64,000 nt of DNA from DATBAX01 sp963762965 (GTDB taxonomy: Bacteria; Acidobacteriota; Terriglobia; Terriglobales; Acidobacteriaceae), in NCBI GenBank assembly GCA_963762965.1, contig CAVXME010000001.1, forward strand, positions 1,302,001-1,366,000, read 5' to 3'. The notes under the pieces were generated by a model. That model ran no database searches. It had not been told where the DNA came from and saw only the letters and a list, made by a program, of their open reading frames with translations. The translations under genes and the position numbers were made by a program. Below, one piece after another: positions 26,096 through 35,534 of the stretch; the stretch's first letter is position 1; every line of letters begins with the position of its first letter.

Positions 26096-26935
26096 ATGCA
26101 GGAAGTGAACGCATCAATCGAAAGCAACGTCGAAGAGAACCCAATACTCTCGCCGCACGCCGCAGAGACCAGAGACCCGAGACCGGTGAAAGTCTATGGC
26201 TGGGGCAGCCGCCTGCGCTCCTACTTTATTTTCGATCCGCTAATCTGGCTGGTCACGGTTGTTCTTGGAATTATTTCGATCCCCGTTTCGTTGTTTGGCG
26301 AGAAGACCCGCATCCTGCATAATTTTGCGCGTTTCTGGTCGCAACTGATCATGAAGACGATCCTCTCACCCGTCACCGTAACCGGGCTGGACAAGGTCGA
26401 CACCTCGAAGCCGCTGGTCTATGCGGTCAACCATGCTTCGGCGCTCGATATTCCGGTGCTGTATGTGGACCTGCCGTTTCAATTCCGTATTGTCTTCAAA
26501 AAAGAATTGCTGGCTTATCCGATCGTGGGATGGCATCTCAAGCGCTCGGGCCAGATCTGCATTAATCAGCAGAACCCGGCGGGATCGATTGGAAGCATTC
26601 GTTCGGCGGTGAAAAGTTTGAAGAGTGGCATGCCGCTGGTGATTTTCCCGGAAGGTGGACGCTCACCGGACGGCAAAATTATGCCATTCTTACCCGGAGC
26701 TTTTTTCATGGCCATCAAGGCCCAGGTGGATGTCGTACCTGTTGCACTCGTCGGAACTTATGAAGTGCTGCCCATGGATACGTACCACATCAAGCCTCGC
26801 CCTCTGGAAATGAGAGTGGGCAAGCCGATTTCGACCGCAGGCATGACATTGCGCGATATGGGTGTGCTATCTGAGAAAGTGCAGAAAGCGCTGGAAGGTT
26901 TGTACTACGAAGCGAACGTTCCCAGCGCAAACTAA
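26096..26935 (+). CDS. plsC: 1-acyl-sn-glycerol-3-phosphate acyltransferase
   Basis: This 279-residue membrane-associated enzyme makes phosphatidic acid. A 30-residue polar N-terminus is followed by a hydrophobic segment (about 43-65). The acyltransferase motifs are Asn-His-Ala-Ser-Ala-Leu-Asp (NHx4D) and Phe-Pro-Glu-Gly-Gly-Arg-Ser. The last residues suit a soluble C-terminus. It is 7 bases downstream of folC and probably cotranscribed. Its 3' end overlaps the minus-strand TonB-C gene by 4 bases. Confidence 0.93.
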   Translation: MQEVNASIESNVEENPILSPHAAETRDPRPVKVYGWGSRLRSYFIFDPLIWLVTVVLGIISIPVSLFGEKTRILHNFARFWSQLIMKTILSPVTVTGLDKVDTSKPLVYAVNHASALDIPVLYVDLPFQFRIVFKKELLAYPIVGWHLKRSGQICINQQNPAGSIGSIRSAVKSLKSGMPLVIFPEGGRSPDGKIMPFLPGAFFMAIKAQVDVVPVALVGTYEVLPMDTYHIKPRPLEMRVGKPISTAGMTLRDMGVLSEKVQKALEGLYYEANVPSAN

Positions 26936-27390
26936 GGCAGCGTGAAATTTACTGTGACTGCAGTTTGAACTTCCACTGGCTCACCATTGAGGATGTAACG
27001 TTTATAGCGCCACTGCTTGACCGCGTCGAGAGCGGCTTGATTCAGGAGAGGATCTCCGCTAATAACCTGGAGATCTTTGATTGTTCCCTCCTTGCTGATG
27101 ATCGCTACTAAGACAACCGCACCTTGGACCTTGTCTTTGAGAGCTAGGCTCGGATAAATCGGTTCCACCCTGTGAATTACCAGCCCTTGCGTCACACTCT
27201 GCGGCACGCGAACTGTATTGGCCGGCAGCGTACCGAGAATCTCGTCGTCAGGCTTGGCACTCGTTGCCGTTCCTCTAACCTTCCGGGGCTGACTGCTCGC
27301 GCCAGGGGCCGTCGCTGCATTCTGCGCCCACAGCGTCCCAACCAAAACGGCAGCGCAGATGGCATATCTGATTGGCGACATGCGCGTCAT
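26932..27390 (-). CDS. Secreted protein with TonB C-terminal domain
   Basis: This is a 152-residue protein. Residues 1-22 form a signal peptide ending Thr-Leu-Trp-Ala rather than a TonB-type anchor; a second Met (27381) is possible. The last 85 residues are a TonB_C domain with Pro-Ile-Tyr-Pro, Gly-Ala-Val-Val-Leu, Val-Ile-Ser-Gly-Asp and Tyr-Ile-Leu-Asn-Gly-Glu-Pro-Val. These nearly match the TonB at 40.2 kb. The proline-rich spacer is absent, so it cannot work as an energy transducer in the usual way. It may be a periplasmic or surface interaction module (inference). Confidence 0.82.
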   Translation of the reverse strand: MTRMSPIRYAICAAVLVGTLWAQNAATAPGASSQPRKVRGTATSAKPDDEILGTLPANTVRVPQSVTQGLVIHRVEPIYPSLALKDKVQGAVVLVAIISKEGTIKDLQVISGDPLLNQAALDAVKQWRYKRYILNGEPVEVQTAVTVNFTLP

Positions 27391-27477
27391 TCTACAACCT
27401 CTGAACTAAAGCGCAAGTCTAGCCCCCGATTTGAAGAACCGCCCCCTGCTTGTGCATAATCCTTGCGGCGGACTCAT

Positions 27478-29274
27478 ATGAAAACCATCGCAGTTGCGGT
27501 TTTGTGTTTCACTCTTACTATGGTTCTTAAAGCCCAAACTACCAGCAAGCCTACTGTCGCGGATGCGGAAGCGTTCATGAAGCAGGCGGAGGCGCGCCTC
27601 TCCGAACTTAGCATCGTCGTGAATCACGCCAGTTGGGTGCAGTCCAATTTCATCACTTTCGATACCGAGGCCCTGGCTTCGGACGCGCTCGATCGAAACA
27701 CTGCCCTGACGACGGAACTGATTGAGCAGGCCAAACGCTTCGATGGGCTGACCATGCCGCCGGACCTCGCGCGGAAATTCAAATTGCTGCGACTCTCGCT
27801 GGTCGCTCCTGCCCCCAAAGACCCGGCCCTGCGCCGGGAGTTGACCGAAATCGGCACGTCGCTTGAAGCCGATTACGGTAAAGGCAAGTATTGCCCCAAA
27901 CCGGATGACTGTCTCGACATCACGGCGATTGAACGCATCATGTCCACCAGCCGCGATCCCAATCAGCTGCTCGATGTGTGGAAGGGATGGCACGCGATTG
28001 GTCCTCCCATGCGCCAGCGCTACGCGCGATTCGTCGAGCTCTCAAACCAGGGCGCGCGCGAAATGGGATTCAAAGACACCGGCGCATTGTGGCGTTCCGG
28101 CTACGACATGCCGCCCGATGATTTCAGCGCAGATCTGGAGCGGCTGTGGCAGCAGGTGCGTCCGTTGTATCTTTCGCTGCACACCTATGTTCGCGCTCGG
28201 CTGGTGCAAAAATATGGAGCATTGATAGTCCCGCCGGATGGGCCGATTCCCGCGCATCTGTTGGGAAATCCCTGGGCGCAGCAGTGGGGCGATGTTTACC
28301 CGATTCTTGGTTTGCCGGAAAATAATCAGAGTTTTGATCTGACCGAACTGCTGAAAGCCAAGAAACTGGATGCCAAGGGCATGGTGCGTTATGGCGAGGG
28401 CTTTTTCACCTCGATGGGGTTCGCTCCCCTGCCGCAGACTTTCTGGGAGCGGTCACTGTTCACCAAGCCCGCCGATCGCGATGTGGTCTGCCACGCCAGC
28501 GCCTGGGACCTTGATAATCAGGACGATCTTCGCATCAAGATGTGCATTCAGGTCCGCGACGTGGATTTTGTTACCGTCCATCACGAACTGGGGCACAATT
28601 TTTATCAGCGCGCTTATAAACACCAGCCTTATCTTTTCCAGAATGGCGCCAACGACGGATTTCACGAAGCCATCGGCGATACCATCGCGCTGGCGATTAC
28701 TCCGGAGTATCTGAACAAAGTCGGACTGTTGGACAAAGTTCCGTCCGCTGACAACGACATTCCGCAGTTGCTTGAGCAGGCGCTCGATCGGGTGGCTTTT
28801 CTGCCGTTTGGATTGCTGATTGATCAGTGGCGCTGGAAAGTTTTCTCCGGAGAAATCAAACCTGCCGACTACAACAAATCCTGGTGGGAGTTGCGCCGGA
28901 AATATCAGGGCGTCGCGCCGCCAATCGAACGCAGCGAAGCCGATTTCGATCCCGGCGCCAAGTATCATGTGGCCGCCAACGTTCCCTATACACGCTATTT
29001 CTTGGCGCACATCCTCGAATTCCAGTTCTATCGTTCGCTATGCCACGCCGCCGGACAGACGGGCCCTCTGAATCGCTGCACGTTTTTCGGATCGAAAGAA
29101 GCCGGAGCGAAATTCAACAAGATGCTGGAAATGGGCCAAAGCAAACCGTGGCCAGACGCGCTCGAAGCCGCGACCGGAGAACGTCAGGTAGATGCCAGCG
29201 CCATCCTGGAATACTTCGCTCCGTTGCAGAAATGGCTGGACGAGCAGAACAAAGGACAGAAAGTCGGCTGGTAG
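27478..29274 (+). CDS. M2 family peptidyl-dipeptidase (ACE-like)
   Basis: This is a 598-residue secreted zinc dipeptidyl carboxypeptidase. The ATG at 27478 starts a signal peptide (Met-Lys-Thr-Ile-Ala-Val, ending near Leu-Lys-Ala); the upstream TTG at 27463 is less likely. The zinc site is His369-Glu-Leu-Gly-His373, with the third ligand in Phe-His-Glu-Ala-Ile-Gly-Asp about 25 residues later. The C-terminal chloride-site region has Phe-Gly-Leu-Leu-Ile-Asp-Gln-Trp-Arg-Trp. Members release dipeptides from peptide C-termini. It is a single gene, divergent from the TonB-C gene. Confidence 0.93.
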   Translation: MKTIAVAVLCFTLTMVLKAQTTSKPTVADAEAFMKQAEARLSELSIVVNHASWVQSNFITFDTEALASDALDRNTALTTELIEQAKRFDGLTMPPDLARKFKLLRLSLVAPAPKDPALRRELTEIGTSLEADYGKGKYCPKPDDCLDITAIERIMSTSRDPNQLLDVWKGWHAIGPPMRQRYARFVELSNQGAREMGFKDTGALWRSGYDMPPDDFSADLERLWQQVRPLYLSLHTYVRARLVQKYGALIVPPDGPIPAHLLGNPWAQQWGDVYPILGLPENNQSFDLTELLKAKKLDAKGMVRYGEGFFTSMGFAPLPQTFWERSLFTKPADRDVVCHASAWDLDNQDDLRIKMCIQVRDVDFVTVHHELGHNFYQRAYKHQPYLFQNGANDGFHEAIGDTIALAITPEYLNKVGLLDKVPSADNDIPQLLEQALDRVAFLPFGLLIDQWRWKVFSGEIKPADYNKSWWELRRKYQGVAPPIERSEADFDPGAKYHVAANVPYTRYFLAHILEFQFYRSLCHAAGQTGPLNRCTFFGSKEAGAKFNKMLEMGQSKPWPDALEAATGERQVDASAILEYFAPLQKWLDEQNKGQKVGW

Positions 29275-29678
29275 ATTTGGCCCAAAATCAATGCTCTAAG
29301 TGCTAGGCGATACGAGAGCGGTTGATTTCGCTTTTCGGATTCAGTCGGTGTGGCAGGGATGGATTCGGGGCTCGTTCAGACAAAATGTTGGGTATCGGAT
29401 TGTTGAATGTGTGTTGGTCGCACACTAATTCTTCATGTCCGTCGTCAATTTCTAAAATAGTTGCGAGACGGCTACATACGTGAGCGCACAAATCTTTGCC
29501 AACTTGGTCGAGAGGAATTCGATAATACTGCATAACTCTTGGTTTTCTCCCACCCACAACGCTACGCAGCCTACGAGCAATCTTCAAGTACTCGGTGGTG
29601 TTCGTTTTGGGCTGCTGGTTTGACCCTCCCCATTCCGTCCCATAAACTTAAAAGATTCAGTAGGGTACAGATAATCCT
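29275..29678. other. 404-base gap between the M2 peptidase and thrS, with a doubtful minus-strand frame
   Basis: The stretch is somewhat AT-rich. It contains a 94-codon minus-strand frame (29587-29303) with two short cysteine- and histidine-bearing segments. The frame has no ribosome-binding site, and I recognise no family. It could be a decayed gene fragment. Apart from the thrS -10 element I see no other signal. Confidence 0.3.
29670..29675 (+). promoter_or_regulatory. Possible -10 of thrS, nearly leaderless
   Basis: GATAAT ends 3 bases before the thrS ATG. A transcript starting at the usual distance would begin at or in the start codon. No Shine-Dalgarno sequence is seen. Confidence 0.35.
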
Positions 29679-31625
29679 ATGGCAGACAGCATTCATGTGA
29701 AGCTCCCCGATGGGAGCGTTAAGGAAGTCCCCAACGGCACTACTGCGCTCGACATCGCGAAATCCATCGGCTCGCGGTTGGCGGATGCCGCACTGGCCGC
29801 GAAAGCCGACGGCACTCTGATCGACCTGACTCGGCCCCTGGAAAAAGACACGGATCTCCGCATCCTCACCGAAAAAGATCCGGAGTCGCTGGAAGTTTTT
29901 CGTCATTCGTCGGCGCACTTGCTGGCTGCCGCCGTGCTTGAATTGTTTCCCGAGACCAAACTTGGGCACGGTCCGGCGACCGAGAGCGGATTCTTTTACG
30001 ACTTCTACCGTCCAACCCCGTTTACTCCGGAGGATTTGGAGAAGCTCGAAAAAAAGATGCAGGAGTTGGTGCAACAGAACCTGCCTTACGCGCGCGAATT
30101 TCTGCTTCGCGAGCAGGGTCTTGAGGAATTTAAAAAAGACGGCGACTTCATGAAGTGCCATTTCATCGAGCAATTCACCAAGCCCGACGAAAAGATTTCC
30201 ATTTATCGCACCGGCAAGTTCACCGACTTCTGCCGCGGCCCGCATATCCCGTCCACGGGAAAAATCAAAGCCTTCAAGCTGTTCAATATTGCGGGCGCGT
30301 ATTGGCTGGGGAAAGAAGGAAATCCGCAGCTCCAGCGCATCTACGGGACCTCCTTCTACTCGAAAAAAGATCTCGACGAGTATCTCAAACAGCAGGAAGA
30401 AACCAAGAAGCGCGACCATCGAGTGCTGGGACAGCAGCTCGATTTATTTTCCATCCAGGAGTTGGCCGGACCGGGGCTGATTTTCTGGCATCCCAAAGGC
30501 GGGATCATCCGCAAAGAAATGGAAGACTGGATGCGCGAGGAGTACATCAAGCGCGGTTACTCGCTGGTCTATACGCCGCATGTGGCGCGGCGGCAGTTGT
30601 GGCAGACTTCAGGCCACGAAGGCTACTACGCGGAAAATATGTTCGACGTCATGGAACTCGACGACGCCGAATACCGCATGAAGCCCATGAATTGCCCGTT
30701 CCATATCTTGATTTACAAGGATTCGCTGAAGTCTTATCGCGACTTGCCAGTGCGGCTGGGTGAGTTGGGGACCGTGTATCGCTATGAGCGCTCCGGCGTG
30801 ATGCACGGGCTATTGCGCGTACGCGGCTTTACCCAGGACGACGCCCATATTTTCTGCACTCCAGAACAGATTGAAGATGAAGTCATCGGCTGCATCGATT
30901 TCGCTCTGGATGTGTTGAAGGATTTCGGCTTCGAGAAATTCCAGGTCGAACTTTCCACCTGGGACCCCAACGACCGCAAGAATTTCGTGGGTAGCGAAGA
31001 GCAATGGAACATGGCGACGGCCTCGCTGGAAAATGTGCTGAAAAAGCGGGGCATCGAATATAAGACCATTCCCGGCGAAGCTGCGTTCTACGGTCCCAAA
31101 ATTGATGTGAAGCTCGTCGACGCGATCGGACGCCTCTGGCAGCTTTCGACCGTGCAATTCGATTTCAATTTGCCGCAGCGCTTCAATCTGGAATACGTGT
31201 CGGAAGACGGCTCGCGCAAACAGCCGCTGATGGTGCATCGTGCGCTCTATGGATCGGTCGAGCGCTTCTTCGGCGTGTTGATAGAGCACTACGCAGGCGC
31301 GTTTCCGGTGTGGCTCTCGCCAGTGCAGGCGGTGATGATTCCCATCGCCGAGCGCCATGTGGAATATGCCAACAAGGTCGCTGCGCAATTGAAAGAAGCT
31401 GGCGTGCGTGTGCATGTTGACGGCCGCAACGAAAAGATGAACGCCAAAATCCGCGAGCACGCCATGCAGAAGGTGCCATTCTTGCTTGTGGTTGGCGATA
31501 AAGAATCTGAGGCGGGCAGAGTGAACGTTCGTATTCGAGGTAAAGAAAAGACGGAAGATATGCCGGCTGCCGAATTCGTGGAGAAGATTAAGCAGTTGAT
31601 TGCGAGCAAAAGTCCTCGGCTCTAG
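29679..31625 (+). CDS. thrS: Threonine-tRNA ligase
   Basis: This is a class II aminoacyl-tRNA synthetase of 648 residues. It has an N-terminal TGS domain (1-62) and an editing domain with His-Ser-Ser-Ala-His-Leu-Leu and Phe-Cys-Arg-Gly-Pro-His. The catalytic core has Met-Lys-Pro-Met-Asn-Cys-Pro (zinc Cys) and Arg-Gly-Phe-Thr-Gln-Asp-Asp-Ala-His. The anticodon-binding domain is at the end. It is complete. The frequent downstream infC-rpmI-rplT genes are absent; a pilT-like gene follows instead. Confidence 0.97.
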   Translation: MADSIHVKLPDGSVKEVPNGTTALDIAKSIGSRLADAALAAKADGTLIDLTRPLEKDTDLRILTEKDPESLEVFRHSSAHLLAAAVLELFPETKLGHGPATESGFFYDFYRPTPFTPEDLEKLEKKMQELVQQNLPYAREFLLREQGLEEFKKDGDFMKCHFIEQFTKPDEKISIYRTGKFTDFCRGPHIPSTGKIKAFKLFNIAGAYWLGKEGNPQLQRIYGTSFYSKKDLDEYLKQQEETKKRDHRVLGQQLDLFSIQELAGPGLIFWHPKGGIIRKEMEDWMREEYIKRGYSLVYTPHVARRQLWQTSGHEGYYAENMFDVMELDDAEYRMKPMNCPFHILIYKDSLKSYRDLPVRLGELGTVYRYERSGVMHGLLRVRGFTQDDAHIFCTPEQIEDEVIGCIDFALDVLKDFGFEKFQVELSTWDPNDRKNFVGSEEQWNMATASLENVLKKRGIEYKTIPGEAAFYGPKIDVKLVDAIGRLWQLSTVQFDFNLPQRFNLEYVSEDGSRKQPLMVHRALYGSVERFFGVLIEHYAGAFPVWLSPVQAVMIPIAERHVEYANKVAAQLKEAGVRVHVDGRNEKMNAKIREHAMQKVPFLLVVGDKESEAGRVNVRIRGKEKTEDMPAAEFVEKIKQLIASKSPRL

Positions 31626-31831
31626 CGTTATTGGGAGCATTCTTTGCCCCAACAGACCAATTTTTTAACAATTCTTAGCAATCTGCTCACACTCGTACGC
31701 AATCCGAAACCCCACATCCCCATGCCTTCGGTAACTTTTTGACCGTCTGCTTCCCGTGTAATCTTCACTGAGCAAGTAGTCCTGCTGATTTCCCTGGGCC
31801 CCAATCATTAGGTTTTAAGGAACGCTATTCT

Positions 31832-33034
31832 ATGGCTTCTCCTGCGAATCCCGGCGCCAATAGCGCCGTTCCCGCTGCATCTTCAGGTGCTGCGGTTGCT
31901 GTTGCACCGGCGCCAATTTCTACTCCAGCTCTGCTCACCACCATGCTGAACAGTTCTCCGAGCATTAGCGATTTATTTTTCTCGCCGGGGAAACCGCCAT
32001 TGGTGGAGATCAACGGAAAACTGGCCATGGCTGGCGTGGCCCGGCCAGTCACGTCGGACGACATAAAGAAGATTGCCGCCGACCTGATGGGCAATAGCGA
32101 GCACGCCGCTGCCGCCCTCAAGGAACTGGGGTCCTGTGACGTTTCCTACAGCCTGCCGGGTGTGGCGCGGTTTCGCGTGAACATTTTTATGCAGCGGGGC
32201 ACCTGCGCCATCGTGATGCGGGTCATTCCCGGCAAGATCCCCGATTTCCACGCGTTGAATTTGCCCGATGAACTGGCGGAAGTTGTGAATCTTCGCAATG
32301 GAGTGGTCCTGGTGACGGGGCCAACGGGTTCGGGAAAGTCCTCCACGCTGGCCGCCATTATTGACCGTGTGAACCGCGAGCAGTCTTATCACATTCTCAC
32401 TATTGAAGATCCTATCGAGTTCCTGCACATTCACCGGAATTGTGTGATCCATCAGCGGGAACTGCATCGCGACACCCCGAGTTTTGCCCTGGCCTTGCGG
32501 GCGGCTTTGCGACAGGCCCCGAAGGTCATCATGGTCGGAGAAATGCGCGACAAAGAGACCATCGAAATCGCTATGGAGGCCGCGGAAACCGGCCACCTGG
32601 TCCTGTCCACGCTGCATACCATCGATGCCTCAAAGACGATCGAACGCATTGTCGGCGTTTTCCCCATGGTCGAGCAGAATACGATTCGCAATCGCCTGGC
32701 CAAGAGTTTCCGCTACATCGTTTCGCAGCGGCTGATTCCGCGCAAAGATGGAACAGGTCGAATCGCCGCGATCGAGATTCTAAAATCCACTCTGCGCACC
32801 CGGGAATATGTAGAAAAGGGTGAAGGCGAAGGCAAGACGCTGCTGGATGCCATGCGAGTCGGCGGCCAGGAAGGTATGCAGCATTTCGATGGCGAAATCG
32901 AGAAATTCATTCGTGCCGGCGTGATCGACATGGAAACCGGCATGAATTACGCCACCAATCCCGGCAATATGCGGCTGGAGATGGCGGATTTTGTCGCCGA
33001 AAAGCCCGCCGAGCTCGAACCCGCTCCAGCGTAA
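31832..33034 (+). CDS. Type IV pilus retraction ATPase, PilT/PilU family
   Basis: This is a 400-residue hexameric ATPase that drives pilus disassembly and twitching. The first 45 residues are an Ala/Pro-rich extension not typical of PilT. The N-domain follows, with Arg-Phe-Arg-Val-Asn. Walker A is Gly163-Pro-Thr-Gly-Ser-Gly-Lys169-Ser, the Asp box is Ile-Glu-Asp-Pro-Ile-Glu, Walker B is Val-Gly-Glu-Met-Arg-Asp, and the His box is Thr-Gly-His-Leu-Val-Leu-Ser-Thr-Leu-His. The segment after the Asp box reads His-Gln-Arg-Glu-Leu where PilT usually has Gln-Arg-Glu-Val/Ile-Gly, so PilU or a side branch is possible. No other pilus gene is in the window. Confidence 0.88.
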   Translation: MASPANPGANSAVPAASSGAAVAVAPAPISTPALLTTMLNSSPSISDLFFSPGKPPLVEINGKLAMAGVARPVTSDDIKKIAADLMGNSEHAAAALKELGSCDVSYSLPGVARFRVNIFMQRGTCAIVMRVIPGKIPDFHALNLPDELAEVVNLRNGVVLVTGPTGSGKSSTLAAIIDRVNREQSYHILTIEDPIEFLHIHRNCVIHQRELHRDTPSFALALRAALRQAPKVIMVGEMRDKETIEIAMEAAETGHLVLSTLHTIDASKTIERIVGVFPMVEQNTIRNRLAKSFRYIVSQRLIPRKDGTGRIAAIEILKSTLRTREYVEKGEGEGKTLLDAMRVGGQEGMQHFDGEIEKFIRAGVIDMETGMNYATNPGNMRLEMADFVAEKPAELEPAPA

Positions 33035-33046
33035 CCAAACCAATCA

Positions 33047-33075
33047 CGTGGGCGCGGACGCCTCGTCTGCGCCGC
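33047..33075. repeat. Dispersed GC-rich repeat, copy 2
   Basis: CGTGGGCGCGGACGCC then TCGTCTGCGC matches copy 1 at 10279 with a few changes. It fills the 70-base gap between the pilT-like gene and the phosphodiesterase gene. Confidence 0.5.
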
Positions 33076-33104
33076 TCATCTGATCTACACTTTCAATCAC
33101 GTCC

Positions 33105-33563
33105 ATGAAAATCGGCGTGATCTCGGACACTCACGGACTGCTTCGTCCCGAAGCCGTAGCCGCCCTGCAAGGCTCCGACTACATCATTCACGCCGGCGAT
33201 ATCGGTGATCCGGAAATTCTCACCACGCTAGCAACCATCGCTCCGGTCACCGCGATTCGCGGCAACGTCGACCGTGAATCCTGGGCCAGGAAAATTCCCG
33301 AGACCAATGTGCTGGAAGTCGAAGATGTCTCCATTTACATTCTGCACGATCTTGCCGAGCTCGATCTCAAACCTGAAGCCGCTGGATTTCATGTTGTCGT
33401 GTCCGGGCACAGCCACATACCCAAACAGGAAACAAAAAAAGGCGTGCTATATTTCAATCCCGGAAGCGCTGGCCCGAAGCGATTCAAGCTGCCAGTGAGC
33501 GTAGGCCGGTTGATCATTAAAGAGCAGACTGTGCGCGGTGAGATTTTGCAGATCCTCGACTAA
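33105..33563 (+). CDS. YfcE/MJ0936-type metallophosphodiesterase
   Basis: This is a 152-residue single-domain calcineurin-like phosphoesterase. Metal motifs are Asp-Thr-His near the N-terminus, Gly-Asp-Ile-Gly, Gly-Asn-Val-Asp and Gly-His-Ser-His. The end Asn-Pro-Gly-Ser-Ala-Gly-Pro-Lys-Arg is typical of the MJ0936/YfcE group. Such enzymes hydrolyse phosphodiesters in vitro; the cellular substrate is not known. The NonD hydrolase gene follows after 37 bases. Confidence 0.92.
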   Translation: MKIGVISDTHGLLRPEAVAALQGSDYIIHAGDIGDPEILTTLATIAPVTAIRGNVDRESWARKIPETNVLEVEDVSIYILHDLAELDLKPEAAGFHVVVSGHSHIPKQETKKGVLYFNPGSAGPKRFKLPVSVGRLIIKEQTVRGEILQILD

Positions 33564-33600
33564 CACAAGAGTTGAGTACAGATATCGGAGGACTTCCCTC

Positions 33601-35388
33601 GTGAACAAAAAGCAGATTTCGTTACTGGCATTGTTTTTTGCTCTCCTGCTAGCCGCAGACTTCGCCGCCGCTGAAGGCCCATACGTGGTGACCATCGAGC
33701 ACGGCGTTGAGGCCAAGATGCGTGACGGGGTGGTGCTTCGTGCTGACATTTACCGTCCTAAAGCGGACGGCCAGTTCCCCGTGCTTCTCCAGCGCACGCC
33801 TTACGACAAGAACAACGACTGGGGAGCGATCCCGTTTGCCAATAAAGCCGTGGCCAGCGGATATGTGGTCATCATCCAGGATGTTCGCGGCCGCTACTCC
33901 TCCGATGGCGACTGGTATCCCTTCCTGCACGAATCCGACGATGGCTATGACAGCGTGGAGTGGGCCGCCGCTCTTCCCTATTCCAATGGCAAAGTTGGAA
34001 TGTTTGGCGGGTCGTACGTCGGCGCAACCCAAATGCTGGCGGCTATTGCTCATCCGCCGCATCTTGCGGGCATCAATCCGACCGTGACCCCCAGCAATTA
34101 TCACGACGGCTGGACATACCAGGGTGGAGCATTCGAGCAGTGGTTCAACGAATCGTGGACTTCCGGACTCGCCGAAGACACGCTCCGGCGCCAGATATCG
34201 AAAACCAACAATGCCATGAAAAACGTTGAGCAACTGCCTCTAACTTCCTACCCGCTGTTTAATTTTTCGCTGGTTACCAACTCCGACCAGACGAAAACCC
34301 TGGCCCCGTATTTTCTCGATTGGCTGGCCCATCCCAACTACGACGATTACTGGAAACGCTGGTCGATCGAAGAACATTTTTCCGACATTAACGTTCCTGT
34401 CCTGACCGAAGCGGCCTGGTACGACATCTTTCTGGGAGGATCGTTGCGTAACTACATGGGCATCAAAGCCCACGGGGGCAGCGATGCTGCACGCCAGGGG
34501 CAGAGGCTTTATATCGCGATCGGTGGTCATGCCGGCGGCGGACGCAAAGTCGGCGATGTGGATTTCGGTCCAGCCGCCGAATTGCAGGACAAGGACATCA
34601 CGCTGGACTGGTACGACTACCTTTTCAAAGGCGTGCAAAATGAATTTGCCAAAGAAAAGGCGGTCCACCTTTTCGTGATGGGTGCCAATGAATGGCGCGA
34701 AGAGGATGACTGGCCCGTACCCCAGGCCCGTAGCACCAAGTATTTTCTGCATTCGGCGGGGAGCGCGAATTCAGTGAAGGGCAACGGCAGTCTCTCGGTG
34801 ACGGCTCCAGCCGCCGAACCTTTCGACCATTACGTTTATGATCCCGCCACTCCGGTGGCCACGGTTGGCGGCCCGCTTTGCTGTGATGGCACGCATCTTC
34901 CGCCCGGGCCCCGCGATCAAAGCCCCGTCGAATCTCGCGACGACGTTCTGATCTACTCGACCCCAGCCTTCGATCAGGACATGGAAGTCACCGGCCCGGT
35001 AAGCCTGGAGCTATACGCCAAATCGTCGGTGATGGACACGGATTTCACCGCCAAGCTGGTGGACGTTGGCCCCGATGGATTCGCGCAAAATCTTACCGAG
35101 GGCATTGTCCGCGCTCGCTACCGGGATTCGCAGGAGAAGCCCGATTACATCAAGCCCGGGCAGACTTACAAATTCACCATCGACTTGTGGGCTACCAGTA
35201 ACGTATTTCGCAAGGGCCACATTTTGCGGCTGGAAGTAAGCAGCAGCAATTTCCCCCGCTTCGACCGGAATCTGAATACCGGAGACGATGCGGAGCACAC
35301 CCGGAGATACGTGACCGCAACCAACACGATTTATCATGATACCGAGCATCCCTCAGCGCTGGTTCTGCCGATCGTGCCGGGCAAGTGA
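33601..35388 (+). CDS. Secreted CocE/NonD family hydrolase (S15-like)
   Basis: This is a 595-residue alpha/beta hydrolase with a C-terminal jelly-roll. The start is GTG at 33601, with GGAGG 9 bases upstream; the frame upstream to 33538 has no such site. Residues 1-24 are a signal peptide ending Phe-Ala-Ala-Ala. The N-terminal region shows Met-Arg-Asp-Gly-Val-Val-Leu and Gln-Arg-Thr-Pro-Tyr. The nucleophile is Ser138 in Gly-Gly-Ser-Tyr-Val-Gly. The C-domain carries Tyr-Ala-Lys-Ser-Ser and Thr-Asp-Phe-Thr-Ala-Lys-Leu-Val-Asp-Val. Members are X-Pro dipeptidyl peptidases, cocaine esterase or amino-acid ester hydrolases; the substrate is undetermined. Confidence 0.93.
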   Translation: MNKKQISLLALFFALLLAADFAAAEGPYVVTIEHGVEAKMRDGVVLRADIYRPKADGQFPVLLQRTPYDKNNDWGAIPFANKAVASGYVVIIQDVRGRYSSDGDWYPFLHESDDGYDSVEWAAALPYSNGKVGMFGGSYVGATQMLAAIAHPPHLAGINPTVTPSNYHDGWTYQGGAFEQWFNESWTSGLAEDTLRRQISKTNNAMKNVEQLPLTSYPLFNFSLVTNSDQTKTLAPYFLDWLAHPNYDDYWKRWSIEEHFSDINVPVLTEAAWYDIFLGGSLRNYMGIKAHGGSDAARQGQRLYIAIGGHAGGGRKVGDVDFGPAAELQDKDITLDWYDYLFKGVQNEFAKEKAVHLFVMGANEWREEDDWPVPQARSTKYFLHSAGSANSVKGNGSLSVTAPAAEPFDHYVYDPATPVATVGGPLCCDGTHLPPGPRDQSPVESRDDVLIYSTPAFDQDMEVTGPVSLELYAKSSVMDTDFTAKLVDVGPDGFAQNLTEGIVRARYRDSQEKPDYIKPGQTYKFTIDLWATSNVFRKGHILRLEVSSSNFPRFDRNLNTGDDAEHTRRYVTATNTIYHDTEHPSALVLPIVPGK

Positions 35389-35401
35389 GGGCATGAATCT
35401 G

Positions 35402-35492
35402 CGCGGGCTGAAGCCCGGGGGCAGGTGAGGGCACCTGCCCCTACGCAAGCATCGCTGACTCGCGTAGGGACGGACGCCCTCGTCTGTCCCGC
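35402..35492. repeat. GC-rich palindromic repeat cluster before tgt
   Basis: Small palindromes (GCGGGCTGAAGCCCG, GGCAGGTGAGGGCACCTGCC) are followed by a variant of the GGACGCCCTCGTCTG repeat. Parts recur at 10279-10345 and 33047. Confidence 0.55.
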
Positions 35493-35521
35493 AAGCGAAG
35501 CTCGCGCTCGCCGGTGTTCGA

Positions 35522-35527
35522 TACAAT
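35522..35527 (+). promoter_or_regulatory. Possible -10 of tgt
   Basis: TACAAT ends 7 bases before the chosen GTG start. If it is used, the mRNA would be leaderless. Confidence 0.35.
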
Positions 35528-35534
35528 CCAAGCA

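Noticed and set aside
29571..31652. Two long minus-strand frames opposite thrS
   Set aside because: Both are antisense to intact thrS and have no recognisable domain or start signal.
31626..31831. Terminator and promoter between thrS and the pilT-like gene
   Set aside because: A short TTGGG/CCCAA stem with Ts further on and a TTGACC with only 12 bases to a TGTAAT were seen, but spacing and stem strength are too poor.
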